Part shown: positions 8,607 through 16,431 of the stretch, piece by piece
Numbering within the stretch: the first letter of the stretch is position 1
Layout of the letters: the number at the start of each line of letters is the position of its first letter
DNA from: Halobacillus naozhouensis
Lineage (GTDB): Bacteria > Bacillota > Bacilli > Bacillales > Halobacillaceae
Length of the DNA: 64,000 nt
Direction: 5' to 3'
NCBI RefSeq assembly: GCF_029714185.1
Contig: NZ_CP121671.1
Coordinates: 682,001 to 746,000 of the forward strand
Position numbers and translations under genes: made by a program
Notes under the pieces: model-generated
The model's database searches: none
Told to the model about the DNA's origin: nothing
Seen by the model: the letters and a program-made list of their open reading frames with translations, nothing else

Positions 8607-9089
8607 ATGGTTCATGTTATTAAAGCAAAACCAAATCACGTACAAGGAATATCTGAAGTGTGCTCAGATGCTACACGTGCAACATATAAAGACATATACA
8701 CCCAAGAATATATCGAGAGGATCATAAAAGAATTTTATGATCCAGAGAGAATTTCAGAAGAAGTTAAAACTGCGAACAGGCAATGGGGAGGATACTTTGT
8801 AGCTGTTGAAAACGGGGAGGTGCTCGGTGCCTGTGGAGGTGGAATGATTAGCGAAACTGCGGGGGAAGTGTTTGTACTATATCTAAACCCTAAAAGACGT
8901 AATGAAGGAATTGGGACAAAGTTACTGGAGGCAGTCACCAATCAGCAAAAGAGTGAATTCCATGCTTTTGAACAATGGGTTTCTGTCCAAAAAAGTAATT
9001 CAAAAGGCATTCCATTTTATGTAGCTAAGGGGTTCTTATATAAGCACGAACAAAGAGGGTATGGAAATAATGAGAACGAAAAACTATAG
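8607..9089 (+). CDS. GNAT-family N-acetyltransferase
   Basis: The 160-residue protein has the acetyl-CoA binding motif A (LNPKRRNEGIGTKLLEAV) near residues 95-112, a preceding beta-strand GEVFVLYL, and a typical motif B region FYVAKGFLYKHEQRGY. It should transfer an acetyl group from acetyl-CoA to an amine. The start follows GAGGGGAAAT. The 190 bp before it carry no clear gene. The substrate cannot be predicted. Confidence 0.8.
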   Translation: MVHVIKAKPNHVQGISEVCSDATRATYKDIYTQEYIERIIKEFYDPERISEEVKTANRQWGGYFVAVENGEVLGACGGGMISETAGEVFVLYLNPKRRNEGIGTKLLEAVTNQQKSEFHAFEQWVSVQKSNSKGIPFYVAKGFLYKHEQRGYGNNENEKL

Positions 9090-9250
9090 ATCATTAAGAT
9101 ATTATCGGGAAATTTAAGACTCTTAATGAGGATTAATCTTCTTTTTGATTACATCTATAACGGATTCTGACTAATGAGGGGAAAGAGTTCTTATAAGGCA
9201 GGCAATCGATACATACCTTAATATGAAATATCCAAAAAGGAGATGAATCG

Positions 9251-9682
9251 ATGTATAACAGGTATGTTCCTCACCCTTATGTCAGTCCGCCTGGAGCCCC
9301 TTATTCACCTGGAGTGGAATATCCTCGTCAGCCACAACCACCCAATCCCAATTTTAGACATAATACACAAGGTTCCATGAATCCAAATGGAAAGAGTGGC
9401 CATACCCACGGGCATGGTGGGGCAACTACATGTCAGGATGAACATGTTCATTTGCACCCAGGAGTGACTAGTACGCCGATTGAGGCAGAAGGAGGCCATG
9501 TCCATAAAATGTGGGGGAATACAACTTTTGATGACGGTCACATTCATTATTACGAAGCTTATACTAGTACCCCGATTGCTTTACCTAATGGGTACCACAC
9601 CCATTATGCAGAGGTAAAAACAACAGAGGACGATGGTCATATTCATATTATCAAAGGATTCGTTGATCCTTCTATGGGTTAA
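9251..9682 (+). CDS. ymaF: YmaF-family histidine-rich protein
   Basis: The 143-residue protein has a proline/tyrosine-rich N-terminus (VPHPYVSPPGAPYSPG). Repeated blocks of the type DDGHIHYYEAYTSTPI and GGHVHKMWGNTTF follow, each centred on an HxH pair. This repeat defines the YmaF family of spore formers, whose role is unknown. The paired histidines suggest metal binding (inference). There is no signal peptide. AAAAAGGAG precedes ATG 9251. The gene stands alone. Confidence 0.8.
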   Translation: MYNRYVPHPYVSPPGAPYSPGVEYPRQPQPPNPNFRHNTQGSMNPNGKSGHTHGHGGATTCQDEHVHLHPGVTSTPIEAEGGHVHKMWGNTTFDDGHIHYYEAYTSTPIALPNGYHTHYAEVKTTEDDGHIHIIKGFVDPSMG

Positions 9683-10134
9683 GTGATTATCCTTTCAAAT
9701 CAACATTTGAGTGAAGTTGTTTTACTTTCATATTAGCGCACAAAAAACAACCACCATGGCGTGACATGAGCAGTGCGTTACTGGAAATGAAAATTGATTA
9801 ATCAGTTTTAGTAGAAAATAATAGTCCCAAACAAAGGAAAACTAAAGTATTTAATTACAAAAACACAACTAGGAGGGGATGCCAGTAGCATTTAATTTGC
9901 GAGCGCATCCTTATCAGAAGTCCAGGAATTCGTAAATTTGGATTCTTGGGCTTTTAAATTCTGTAATTTACAAAAAAGATTTCAATTACCCACTAATTAA
10001 TCAAAGAGATAAACCAACTTTATGGTAGTGTCTTATTTGGAAGCAACATTTTCTACTTACCATGTCTTTTTTAATTCCCCTTAGAACACATCATTCTAAA
10101 AATCTATTCTGTAGAGTAGAACTTTGACAGAAGC
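9683..10134. other. gene-poor intergenic stretch
   Basis: This 450-bp gap lies between the YmaF gene (+) and a minus-strand membrane gene. Apart from the hairpin at 9918-9954, nothing convincing was found: no start with a well-spaced RBS leads a usable frame, and base composition is AT-rich. Confidence 0.5.
9918..9954 (+). terminator. long stem-loop, possible terminator or small-RNA end
   Basis: AAGTCCAGGAATTC pairs with GGATTCTTGGGCTT over 14 positions, with G-U pairs that are valid only for the plus-strand RNA. The loop is 8 nt, followed by TTAAATT. The G-U pattern implies a plus-strand transcript. It lies 235 nt past the YmaF stop, so it may end an unannotated RNA. Confidence 0.45.
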
Positions 10135-10554
10135 TCATCTGCTATCCAGAATATCCTCTATAATGGCAATGTGAAGCGAAGCCCAGGCTTTTTCACGGAA
10201 ATGAAGAATGACACTTAAAGTGAGGATGATGACATAGATAACAGCGAAGCCAATGCCCCACGTCATCCCCCGGGTTAGAATGAACTCTTGCAGCTGGTCT
10301 GAGAATAAGAATAGCAGCCATGGCCCTGTCGATACAAAAATCGGGATCATTCCTGAGCCATCTTTTTCTTTTATCATGCGATAAAGGATTTTTTCCAATG
10401 TATGTGATTCAAGATCTGAATAAAAGGTCTGGATTTCCGTAACCTCGTTAATTTCTTCTATTTTATGGAAAGAGATATCACTTTCACGCATCTTCTTCAA
10501 TTTTAAGTAAAATTTATGTGCATCACCACGAAACAAATTCATTGCCCCTTCCAT
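10135..10554 (-). CDS. hypothetical membrane protein with two C-terminal helices
   Basis: The product has 139 residues: a charged N-terminal half (FYLKLKKMRESDISFHKIEEI), then two hydrophobic segments (PIFVSTGPWLLFLFSD and a longer WGIGFAVIYVIILTLSVIL) and a short cytoplasmic tail. An in-frame ATG at 10542 preceded by GGAAGGGG is an alternative start. It lies 33 bp downstream of the CBO0543-type gene on the same strand, so the two may be co-transcribed. The family is not recognised. Confidence 0.6.
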   Translation of the reverse strand: MEGAMNLFRGDAHKFYLKLKKMRESDISFHKIEEINEVTEIQTFYSDLESHTLEKILYRMIKEKDGSGMIPIFVSTGPWLLFLFSDQLQEFILTRGMTWGIGFAVIYVIILTLSVILHFREKAWASLHIAIIEDILDSR

Positions 10555-10587
10555 TAAATTTTTTCCGTTTCTTTAAAATTTAAATCG

Positions 10588-11046
10588 TTATGTGGGCTGG
10601 GAACGAAGCAGTTGTATCAGGACCCGTATAAAGATCATGAAAGAAAGGACACTAAAAAAAGTATGGACCCCTGTCCAAGTATGATATTCAATCAAGCTTG
10701 TGTATTTTTCAAATGCTATTTCTACTGCAGTTAAGGCTGAGGTATAAATGGTTGCTTGTAACAGAATTCCGATATGGGAAGAATAATAGGTCGTTCGATA
10801 AAAGTATAAGCAAACGACAGGAAACAATAGATACTCAAAGAGAAGGCTCGAATCGAAATGTTTTCCTAATAATTTGCTGGGGTAATGAAGCATCTCTTCT
10901 TCTACAACAAATACACCAATGATGATGGAGAAATAGGATGTCAGTAAATATCCGAAAAGAAATTCCTTGAAAGGTAAATTCCTCATGATGATAATCAATA
11001 AGGATAATCCAAGGATTAATAAAAACCATAATATAATGGGTTCCAT
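10588..11046 (-). CDS. CBO0543-family integral membrane protein
   Basis: The protein has 153 residues and about five membrane helices, beginning MEPIILWFLLILGLSLLIII. The layout and motifs (NLPFKEFLFGYLLTSYFS, YPSKLLGKHFDSSLLFEY, EYHTWTGVHTFFSV) match the uncharacterised CBO0543 family common in Bacillaceae. The ATG at 11046 is favoured over the ATG two codons upstream because GAAGGGG is then 7 nt away. No function is known. Confidence 0.7.
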   Translation of the reverse strand: MEPIILWFLLILGLSLLIIIMRNLPFKEFLFGYLLTSYFSIIIGVFVVEEEMLHYPSKLLGKHFDSSLLFEYLLFPVVCLYFYRTTYYSSHIGILLQATIYTSALTAVEIAFEKYTSLIEYHTWTGVHTFFSVLSFMIFIRVLIQLLRSQPT

Positions 11047-11219
11047 GGTCATGCCCCTTCACAAGCAAAATTTGATTCCCGATGGCTCCATTTGCGGTCA
11101 TGATTGATCTACTTATATTTTTTACAAGCTCTCAGCATTTATTCAATGGATTAGCATTTATACGGCATTCTACCAATTAGAAGAAAAAGGCAGCCCTTAA
11201 GAAAAGAGCCGTCTTACCT

Positions 11220-11260
11220 GTTATACACGCCTTCCTATAATACAGAGGGGTGTATTTAAC
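11220..11260. promoter_or_regulatory. dyad overlapping a possible -10 box
   Basis: GTTATACACGCCT and AGGGGTGTATTTAAC form an imperfect inverted repeat with TATAAT near its centre (11236-11241). It is the only structured element in the 376-bp gap before the DUF1206 gene. A promoter with an overlapping operator is one reading; the -35 is weak. Confidence 0.3.
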
Positions 11261-11422
11261 TAAGTTCTGTTGTGCTTCTGTCTCAATACCTTCTGCTTAA
11301 ATATCCAATATGTTTAGCCATAGAAATAATAAAGCATTTTTCCTTATCTTACTTGTTTCTAATTCAGAGGTACAGGGAACCTACCTTTAAACGAGCTATT
11401 TTAACTGGGGTGAGGAGATAAC

Positions 11423-12259
11423 GTGGATGATTCAGTCAATTTATCTGAAAAAGCAAAAGAGGAAATAAAGCCATGGATCAGGCGATTAGCTCGATCTGGC
11501 TACATGGCAAAAGGAGTGGTTTATACATTTATTGGAGTTCTAGCCTTTATGGCTGCCCTAGGGATAGGAGGGAAAGCGACAGGAACAACGGGAATGCTGC
11601 GTTCATTGGCGCAAGCTCCTTTTGGTAACCTTTTATTATGGTTGGTTGGTATTGGTCTAATTTTCTACATTATGTGGGTATTTATAAAAGCTGTGAAGGA
11701 CCCAAAGGATGAAGGTAGGGATGCTAAAGGGGTCATAACAAGGGTTGGATACTCTATAAGTGGTTTGATCTATTCAAGCCTAGCCTACAATGCTTTTAAT
11801 ATCGCCATAAATGCTACTAGAAGCAGCGGATCTAAGCATACGTTATCTGCTAAACTGTTGTCTCATCCTTTTGGTGCGTGGATAATTTGTTTTATTGGAA
11901 TTATTGTAATTGGTTATGGTCTCTACGAATTGTATAGCGGGATTAGTCAAAAATTCCTGAACAAATTCAGAATGGGTGAAATGGATAGGCACGAAAGGAA
12001 AGTGGCCAAGAATTCAGGTACTATTGGAATGACTGCGCGAGGAATAGTTCTAGCAATGATCGGTTTTTTCTTTATTCAAACAGGCATTATGAGAGACCCA
12101 AGCAAGGCTAGAGGACTGGACGGGGCATTAGCAGAAGTGGCTCAAAATCCCTTTGGGCAGTGGATGTTAGGGTTCGTGGCATTAGGACTGGTGTTGTATG
12201 GGATATACCAAATCATTCGAGGACGTTATGAACATATGAGTTTTGGCAGGTTGAAATAA
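11423..12259 (+). CDS. DUF1206 membrane protein
   Basis: The protein has 278 residues and is built from three tandem two-helix repeats. Each repeat starts with a pattern such as ARSGYMAKGVVYTFIG, TRVGYSISGLIYSSLAY or GTIGMTARGIVLAMIG and ends with a PFG(x)W..G...YG motif (APFGNLLLWLVGIG, HPFGAWIICFIGI, NPFGQWMLGFVALG). This is the DUF1206 architecture, of unknown function. GTG 11423 has GAGGAG 7 nt upstream. It is monocistronic and followed by a strong terminator. Confidence 0.85.
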   Translation: MDDSVNLSEKAKEEIKPWIRRLARSGYMAKGVVYTFIGVLAFMAALGIGGKATGTTGMLRSLAQAPFGNLLLWLVGIGLIFYIMWVFIKAVKDPKDEGRDAKGVITRVGYSISGLIYSSLAYNAFNIAINATRSSGSKHTLSAKLLSHPFGAWIICFIGIIVIGYGLYELYSGISQKFLNKFRMGEMDRHERKVAKNSGTIGMTARGIVLAMIGFFFIQTGIMRDPSKARGLDGALAEVAQNPFGQWMLGFVALGLVLYGIYQIIRGRYEHMSFGRLK

Positions 12260-12313
12260 TCTCTTACTTTTTTTAATAGAATGATATTACAAGGAGCCTT
12301 TTTGTGATGAACA

Positions 12314-12365
12314 GCACCCTCTAAATTGTTAGGTACAACTAACAATTTAGAGGGGCTTTTTTTTT
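12314..12365 (+). terminator. terminator after DUF1206 gene
   Basis: A 16-bp perfect stem (CCCTCTAAATTGTTAG with its complement) and a 6-nt loop are followed by a long T-run. Confidence 0.92.
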
Positions 12366-12508
12366 AGACCAAACTTGGACTCCCGCTTATTCCTGAGTCA
12401 AGTTCCTGTGTGGCTGCAAATTTTAACAAAAACTCAGCGGTTTCCCTCTCCAAAGTTGGACCTTTCTGCATAAGATATCTTAATTGCTAGTGCAGGGAGG
12501 TGGATTTA

Positions 12509-12604
12509 ATGGGATATGGTTATAGAAACAATTTTGCATTAATCGTCGTGTTGTTTATTTTGCTCATTATCGTTGGAGCAAGCAGTTTCGGAAGACGTTA
12601 CTAA
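12509..12604 (+). CDS. YjcZ-family sporulation miniprotein
   Basis: The 31-residue protein begins MGYGYRNNFALIVVLF, continues as one hydrophobic helix (ILLIIVGASSF) and ends GRRY. This is the recognisable YjcZ/YtzI-type miniprotein of spore formers: a Gly/Tyr-rich start, one membrane helix and a short tail. ATG 12509 has GGGAGGTGG 5-6 nt upstream. Members are made during sporulation in B. subtilis; the molecular role is unknown. Confidence 0.85.
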   Translation: MGYGYRNNFALIVVLFILLIIVGASSFGRRY

Positions 12605-12630
12605 TGATTAGTGCATGGAGAGTATAGAGA

Positions 12631-12662
12631 AAGTCAGGACAGATGCTTTCGTCCTGGCTTAT
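12631..12662 (+). terminator. terminator after YjcZ-type gene
   Basis: AAGTCAGGAC pairs with GTCCTGGCTT (one G-U) around a 10-nt loop, followed by a weak ATTTAAA tract. Confidence 0.6.
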
Positions 12663-12694
12663 TTAAAAGTCGCTGTGTTTAGAGGGGGAGCTTT

Positions 12695-13234
12695 ATGAGT
12701 CAGATGTCCAGAGGGGAGCTACCACACTCCACATTTTTAACCAAAAAGGAATGGCGGTCTATTGAGCTTTGGCTATATACTATGGAAAAATACGGACATT
12801 ATAGTGATGACAGGCTTGCAAGAAAAGCAAAAAAGAAAATGGGGCTCAGCTATGACGTGCTCGGTCACGGATCCTTTCGAGTGGTTTTCGATCTAAATAA
12901 TGATTATGTGCTAAAAGTGGTCACGCGTAGAATGGGATTCATCTCCAATGAAATTGAAATGGATCTGTTTAGAGAATGCCCTAAACATTTACGGAACTAT
13001 TTATGCCCGGTGTATGAATTTGGACATGGCTGGATAATTATGAGGAAAATGATTCGAACAGTTTCGATGGAGGAGCGAGACCATAGGAAAAAGCTTGTTA
13101 AATTAGAGGATGACTTTTTGAAGGAAGGCATACATCCAGGGGACTTAAATGAAGAGAACCTGGCTTTATCGCGAACAGGTAAACTCGTTGTCATTGATTA
13201 CGGTCATTTTAGCAAAGCTGATTTCTGGTGGTAA
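12695..13234 (+). CDS. miniature protein-kinase-like protein
   Basis: The product has 179 residues and kinase-fold landmarks in order: a glycine-rich loop LGHGSFRVVF (about 56-65), a lysine strand YVLKVV (about 72-77), a candidate helix-C Glu in NEIEMDLF, a hinge EFGHGWIIMRKM, a catalytic loop HPGDLNEENL (about 151-160) with Asp and Asn in place, and DYG as the metal motif. It stops about 10 residues later, so the large helical C-lobe of ordinary kinases is absent. It could be a minimal atypical kinase or a nucleotide-binding relative. AGAGGGGGAG precedes ATG. Target unknown. Confidence 0.7.
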   Translation: MSQMSRGELPHSTFLTKKEWRSIELWLYTMEKYGHYSDDRLARKAKKKMGLSYDVLGHGSFRVVFDLNNDYVLKVVTRRMGFISNEIEMDLFRECPKHLRNYLCPVYEFGHGWIIMRKMIRTVSMEERDHRKKLVKLEDDFLKEGIHPGDLNEENLALSRTGKLVVIDYGHFSKADFWW

Positions 13235-13433
13235 CCTCTCCAGTGTGGCAAGAATATGATTTCCGCCCATTTATAACATGGTTGCCATACCTTTGTAGGC
13301 TGAAAAGTGACCTCATCCTTCAAGGGATAAGGTATGGTAACTACTTTGTTTATCCATTCAGCGGGAATGGTGGAGGTAAGGTCAGCTTCTGTCAGCTCGA
13401 TTAAACTTGTACATAACTATCGAGATAAGTCAC

Positions 13434-13476
13434 AAAAAAAGATGACCGAATTACTATTGCGGTCATCTTTTTTTTG
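13434..13476. terminator. bidirectional terminator
   Basis: An A-run plus GATGACCG pairs with CGGTCATC plus a T-run around an 11-nt loop. It can terminate transcription in both directions. Confidence 0.85.
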
Positions 13477-13530
13477 TTGTTTAGGAAATTATAAAAATAC
13501 TTGTCTGTGGATAAGCTTACATGAAGTTAG

Positions 13531-13645
13531 ACACATCCAGCTCCTAGACAATCGAGCCATAAGACAATCGTCTCTGTGGAGGAAAAACAATCCACTGCGC
13601 CGCTTGTCTTATGCTTGTCGCGGGACGATTGCGCTTTTGTTCTTA
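13531..13645. repeat. dispersed Bacillaceae-type intergenic repeat with hairpin arms
   Basis: The segment runs from CACATCCAGCTCCTAGAC to GACGATTGCGCTTTTG. It resembles a repeat I know from many Bacillus-group intergenic regions, which opens with CTAGCTCCAGCGCCTAG and closes with TTGCGCTTTT. Inside, CATAAGACAA (13558-13567) and TTGTCTTATG (13604-13613) are perfect inverted arms. It carries no frame and sits just beyond the pirin stop codon. Confidence 0.55.
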
Positions 13646-13657
13646 ATTTAGTTTTCC

Positions 13658-14536
13658 TTAGACTGCCGGCGGACCAAATTTCCCGTTACAGAAATCCTGA
13701 AAAGCTTGTTTAATCTCCTCCATCGTATTCATCACAAACGGTCCATAAGGGACAATATCTTCCTTGATAGGAGCGCCTGAATACACGAGGACCTTAGTCC
13801 GGCGTTTGTTGGATTTTATGTTCAGTTCACTTGGGTTCTGTTCCTGTCCATCATCGTTAAACGACAAAGTGGCCACACCATGCTTCTTTATATTTACTTC
13901 ATTCTTACCTGCGTCAATATCTCCAGCTAACACATATAAAAATGCATTATGGTTTTCAGGTAATGAAAGCACGTATTCGGCTCCCTCAGATAAAGTAATC
14001 TCACTGAGCGTAATCGGGACGATGGATTCTAAAGGACCTTGGGTGCCGGCAATGTTTCCAGAAAATACTTTAACAGACCCGCCTTCAAAAGGTACGACCG
14101 GGGCTTCTTCTGCGTACACATTTTGATACAGCGTTTCTGTATTTCGTTTGTCTTTAGGAAGGTTGAGCCACAACTGAAGCGTGTGAGCAATATCATCCTC
14201 GACACCATCTTCTGCATGGCGAGCCGCCCATCCAGCATTCATATATTGAACGTCTCCTGGTTCAAGGATATCACGGCCGCCGCCATTATCAATATGCTCC
14301 AGCCTTCCATCAACCACATAGGTAACCGTCTGAAATCCCCGGTGGGGGTGATCAGGAAAAGTTCCTTTTTTAAACCAATCTTCGGCCATTAAAATGAATG
14401 GATCGAATTCAGCCCAGCGATCGACAGGTAATACCCATCCCTTTTGTATGGAGGGAAACCCCATTTCGTTGTAGTTGACATACCAGTGATCCTTGACCTG
14501 TCTTTGCAAGGGTTGAGCTTTATTTTCTTTTGCCAT
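13658..14536 (-). CDS. pirin-family bicupin protein
   Basis: The protein has 292 residues. The N-terminal cupin carries the pirin signature FPDHPHRGFQTVTYVVDG followed by LEPGDVQYMNAG and ARHAE, supplying the His/Glu metal ligands. The second cupin is degenerate, as usual. Some pirins are quercetin 2,3-dioxygenases and others redox sensors; the choice cannot be made here. ATG 14536 (MAKENKAQ) has AAGGA 9 nt upstream; a longer reading would start inside the marR stop region. It follows the MarR gene by 31 bp on the same strand, so the two form a likely operon and the regulator probably controls it. Confidence 0.85.
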   Translation of the reverse strand: MAKENKAQPLQRQVKDHWYVNYNEMGFPSIQKGWVLPVDRWAEFDPFILMAEDWFKKGTFPDHPHRGFQTVTYVVDGRLEHIDNGGGRDILEPGDVQYMNAGWAARHAEDGVEDDIAHTLQLWLNLPKDKRNTETLYQNVYAEEAPVVPFEGGSVKVFSGNIAGTQGPLESIVPITLSEITLSEGAEYVLSLPENHNAFLYVLAGDIDAGKNEVNIKKHGVATLSFNDDGQEQNPSELNIKSNKRRTKVLVYSGAPIKEDIVPYGPFVMNTMEEIKQAFQDFCNGKFGPPAV

Positions 14537-14567
14537 TCTAAACATCCTTTCCGTGAAAAAAGTAATC

Positions 14568-15002
14568 TCACTCGGCCTCATCAATATTTTGATGAATTTT
14601 TGTTAGGAGTCGATCCATTTCATTAAGTTCCTGTGTAGATAATCCTTTGTTGACGATTTCATTGAAATGTTCCGTTACAGGTAGCACTTTACCCTTTAAA
14701 TCTTTACCAGGCTGTGTCAAATGAAGCTGCAAAGCGCGACGATCTTCGCTTGAGAATCTTCGCTCAATGAATCCCTTATCTTCCAAACTTGAAGCCATTC
14801 GGGCAATATTGGTTTTATCTTTATTTAATTTATGGGCCAGTTGATTCTGAGTTAACCCGTCTTTTTCCCAGAGCAGCATCATGATTAAATTCTGCTCTGG
14901 CGCAAGGTTATACGGCTGCAATTGAGATTTTATATAGCTTGTTAGCTTTAAATCGGTTTGGTGGATTTTGATACTGACATAATCTTGAAATGTTAATCTC
15001 AT
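14568..15002 (-). CDS. MarR-family transcriptional regulator
   Basis: The product has 144 residues. The winged-helix core reads LAPEQNLIMMLLWEKDGLTQNQLAHKL, then the recognition helix DKTNIARMASSLEDKGFIERR and the wing SSEDRRALQLHLT, flanked by dimerisation helices. It is a typical ligand- or oxidation-responsive repressor. An AAGGAG site precedes the start. The pirin gene lies directly downstream, suggesting a two-gene stress-responsive operon under autoregulation. No cysteine is evident near the N-terminus, so ligand binding seems likelier than thiol sensing. Confidence 0.87.
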   Translation of the reverse strand: MRLTFQDYVSIKIHQTDLKLTSYIKSQLQPYNLAPEQNLIMMLLWEKDGLTQNQLAHKLNKDKTNIARMASSLEDKGFIERRFSSEDRRALQLHLTQPGKDLKGKVLPVTEHFNEIVNKGLSTQELNEMDRLLTKIHQNIDEAE

Positions 15003-15027
15003 ATGAACTCCTTACTCCAATAGTCTT

Positions 15028-15069
15028 TTACTAGTAAGCCTTGCATTAAAATAGTTGCTATACATACTA
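15028..15069. promoter_or_regulatory. candidate MarR operators in the marR promoter
   Basis: Two palindromes lie in the 67 bp upstream of marR: TTACTAGTAA at 15028-15037 (perfect), and TAGTTGCTATACATACTA at 15052-15069 (imperfect 18-bp dyad). Both are placed where an autorepressor would block the minus-strand promoter. Confidence 0.4.
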
Positions 15070-15224
15070 ATTAGCACGCCTTAAGTATATGGTGATGGGA
15101 AATCACAGTCAAACAAACAGCATTTATTCTCAACTTGGCAACCGTATCCCTAGAAAACTCTTTAGTAAAATTGAGTTTCTTGTATGATGGAAATATGTAC
15201 TAACTTATAGTTTGGGGTGATAGT

Positions 15225-15647
15225 ATGACAGTGAAAGGGATCAACCATTTCTTATTTTCAGTTTCTGATTTAGAGAAGTCGATCGTTTTTTATCAAAAGG
15301 TGTTTGATGCCAAGATTTTAGTGAAGGGGAGAAGGACGGCCTACTTTGATTTGAATGGACTGTGGTTAGCTTTAAACGAAGAAAAAGATATTCCGCGAAG
15401 TGATATCTCTCACTCTTACACTCATATTGCTTTTTCAATTGAAGAAGAGAATGTTGATAGGATGTATGAAAAACTTAAAAGGTTGAATGTAAATATTTTA
15501 TCTGGGCGGCCAAGAGATCGGAGAGACAAGCAGTCTATTTATTTCACGGATCCGGATGGTCATAAATTTGAATTTCATACAGGTACACTAGAGGACAGGT
15601 TAGATTACTATAAAAAAGATAAGCAGCATATGACATTCTATGACTAA
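15225..15647 (+). CDS. fosB: fosfomycin resistance bacillithiol transferase FosB
   Basis: The 140-residue glyoxalase-fold protein is very close in pattern to FosB: GINHFLFSVSDLEKSI at the start, KGRRTAYFDLNGLWLALNEE, SYTHIAFSI, GRPRDRRDKQSIYFTDPDGHKFEFHTG, and the ending DRLDYYKKDKQHMTFYD. Metal ligands His8 (GINH), His in YTH and Glu in FEFHTG are present. FosB opens the epoxide of fosfomycin with bacillithiol or cysteine using Mn/Mg. It is a single gene with its own terminators, as in other Bacillus chromosomes, and is probably intrinsic rather than acquired. Confidence 0.93.
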   Translation: MTVKGINHFLFSVSDLEKSIVFYQKVFDAKILVKGRRTAYFDLNGLWLALNEEKDIPRSDISHSYTHIAFSIEEENVDRMYEKLKRLNVNILSGRPRDRRDKQSIYFTDPDGHKFEFHTGTLEDRLDYYKKDKQHMTFYD

Positions 15648-15771
15648 GGGGAGGAGAAGAGGGTGTTATGGCAGATGAGTACATAAAAGAGATCAGGATG
15701 AGTTGATCCTGTCTATAAAAGCGGGTTTTTAAAGAGTTCAGCCATTGTATAAAATAATAAGGATATACGAG

Positions 15772-15816
15772 AAAAAGCGGACGCTGTCTTGAACGAGACG
15801 GCGTCCGCTTTTTGGC
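15772..15816. terminator. strong bidirectional terminator
   Basis: AAAAAGCGGACGCTGTCT pairs with GAGACGGCGTCCGCTTTTT around a short loop. A weaker CAGGAT/ATCCTG hairpin lies at 15694-15711, between this and fosB. Confidence 0.88.
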
Positions 15817-15915
15817 TGTGTGCGATATTTTTGTTGCAAGGGGTTGGAGTGAATACGAAGAGAATTGTTCTCATATATATGAGGTGATGCATTTATCAAT
15901 GGAAGGAGGGTGTTT

Positions 15916-16146
15916 ATGTACACACAGTATAAATATTGGAGGCCCTATTACAGTCCATTTGATCCATGTCCGCCTATGAAAGTAAAGAGCTACTCAACAC
16001 CGCCCCAGTTGTACATGGGGTTCCAGCCGTACGGATTAGCACAGTACCAAACGCCTAAAGAGGCTCTATTCAGCGGAACATTGTGGCCGCAGCTTTTTAG
16101 TCCTTATCCAAACCCACATAAGAGGGGGAGTGAAGAGAATGAGTAA
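15916..16146 (+). CDS. cotJA: spore coat-associated protein CotJA
   Basis: The product has 76 residues, starts MYTQYKYWRPYYSPFDPCPP and contains TPKEALFSGTLWPQLFSPYPNP, the conserved CotJA core. It is the first gene of cotJABC, made in the mother cell under sigma-E in B. subtilis; CotJA and CotJC depend on each other for coat assembly. ATG 15916 is preferred over GTG 15910 because AAGGAGG ends 6 nt before it. It overlaps cotJB by 8 bp. Confidence 0.92.
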   Translation: MYTQYKYWRPYYSPFDPCPPMKVKSYSTPPQLYMGFQPYGLAQYQTPKEALFSGTLWPQLFSPYPNPHKRGSEENE

Positions 16147-16402
16147 GAAGATGCCTCCAGAGTATTATCAGATGCTTGAGGAAATTCAGGCCATTGACTT
16201 TGTTTTAGTCGAACTGAACCTTTACTTAGATACTCACCCCACTGATTATGATGCAGTTCAGCAATATAATCAATTTGCCAGAAAATCTATGGAGTTGAAA
16301 ACTCACTTTGAGAGCAAGTTCGGCCCATTGATGCATTTTGGCAGAAGCTTCTCCAGTTATCCTTGGAATTGGGATGACACCCCCTGGCCATGGCAGGTTT
16401 AA
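16139..16402 (+). CDS. cotJB: spore coat protein CotJB
   Basis: The 87-residue protein contains the family core PPEYYQMLEEIQAIDFVLVELNLYLDTHP and a tryptophan-rich tail (NWDDTPWPW). It is the middle gene of cotJABC. ATG 16139 overlaps the end of cotJA and has GAGGGGGAG just upstream, which suggests translational coupling. Confidence 0.92.
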   Translation: MSKKMPPEYYQMLEEIQAIDFVLVELNLYLDTHPTDYDAVQQYNQFARKSMELKTHFESKFGPLMHFGRSFSSYPWNWDDTPWPWQV

Positions 16403-16431
16403 ACAGAGTAAACAGATGGGAGGAATAGTGA

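Noticed and set aside
9879..9935. 18-codon frame after AGGAGGGG in the YmaF downstream gap
   Set aside because: Only 2 nt between SD and ATG and the end lies inside the stem-loop; no recognisable peptide.
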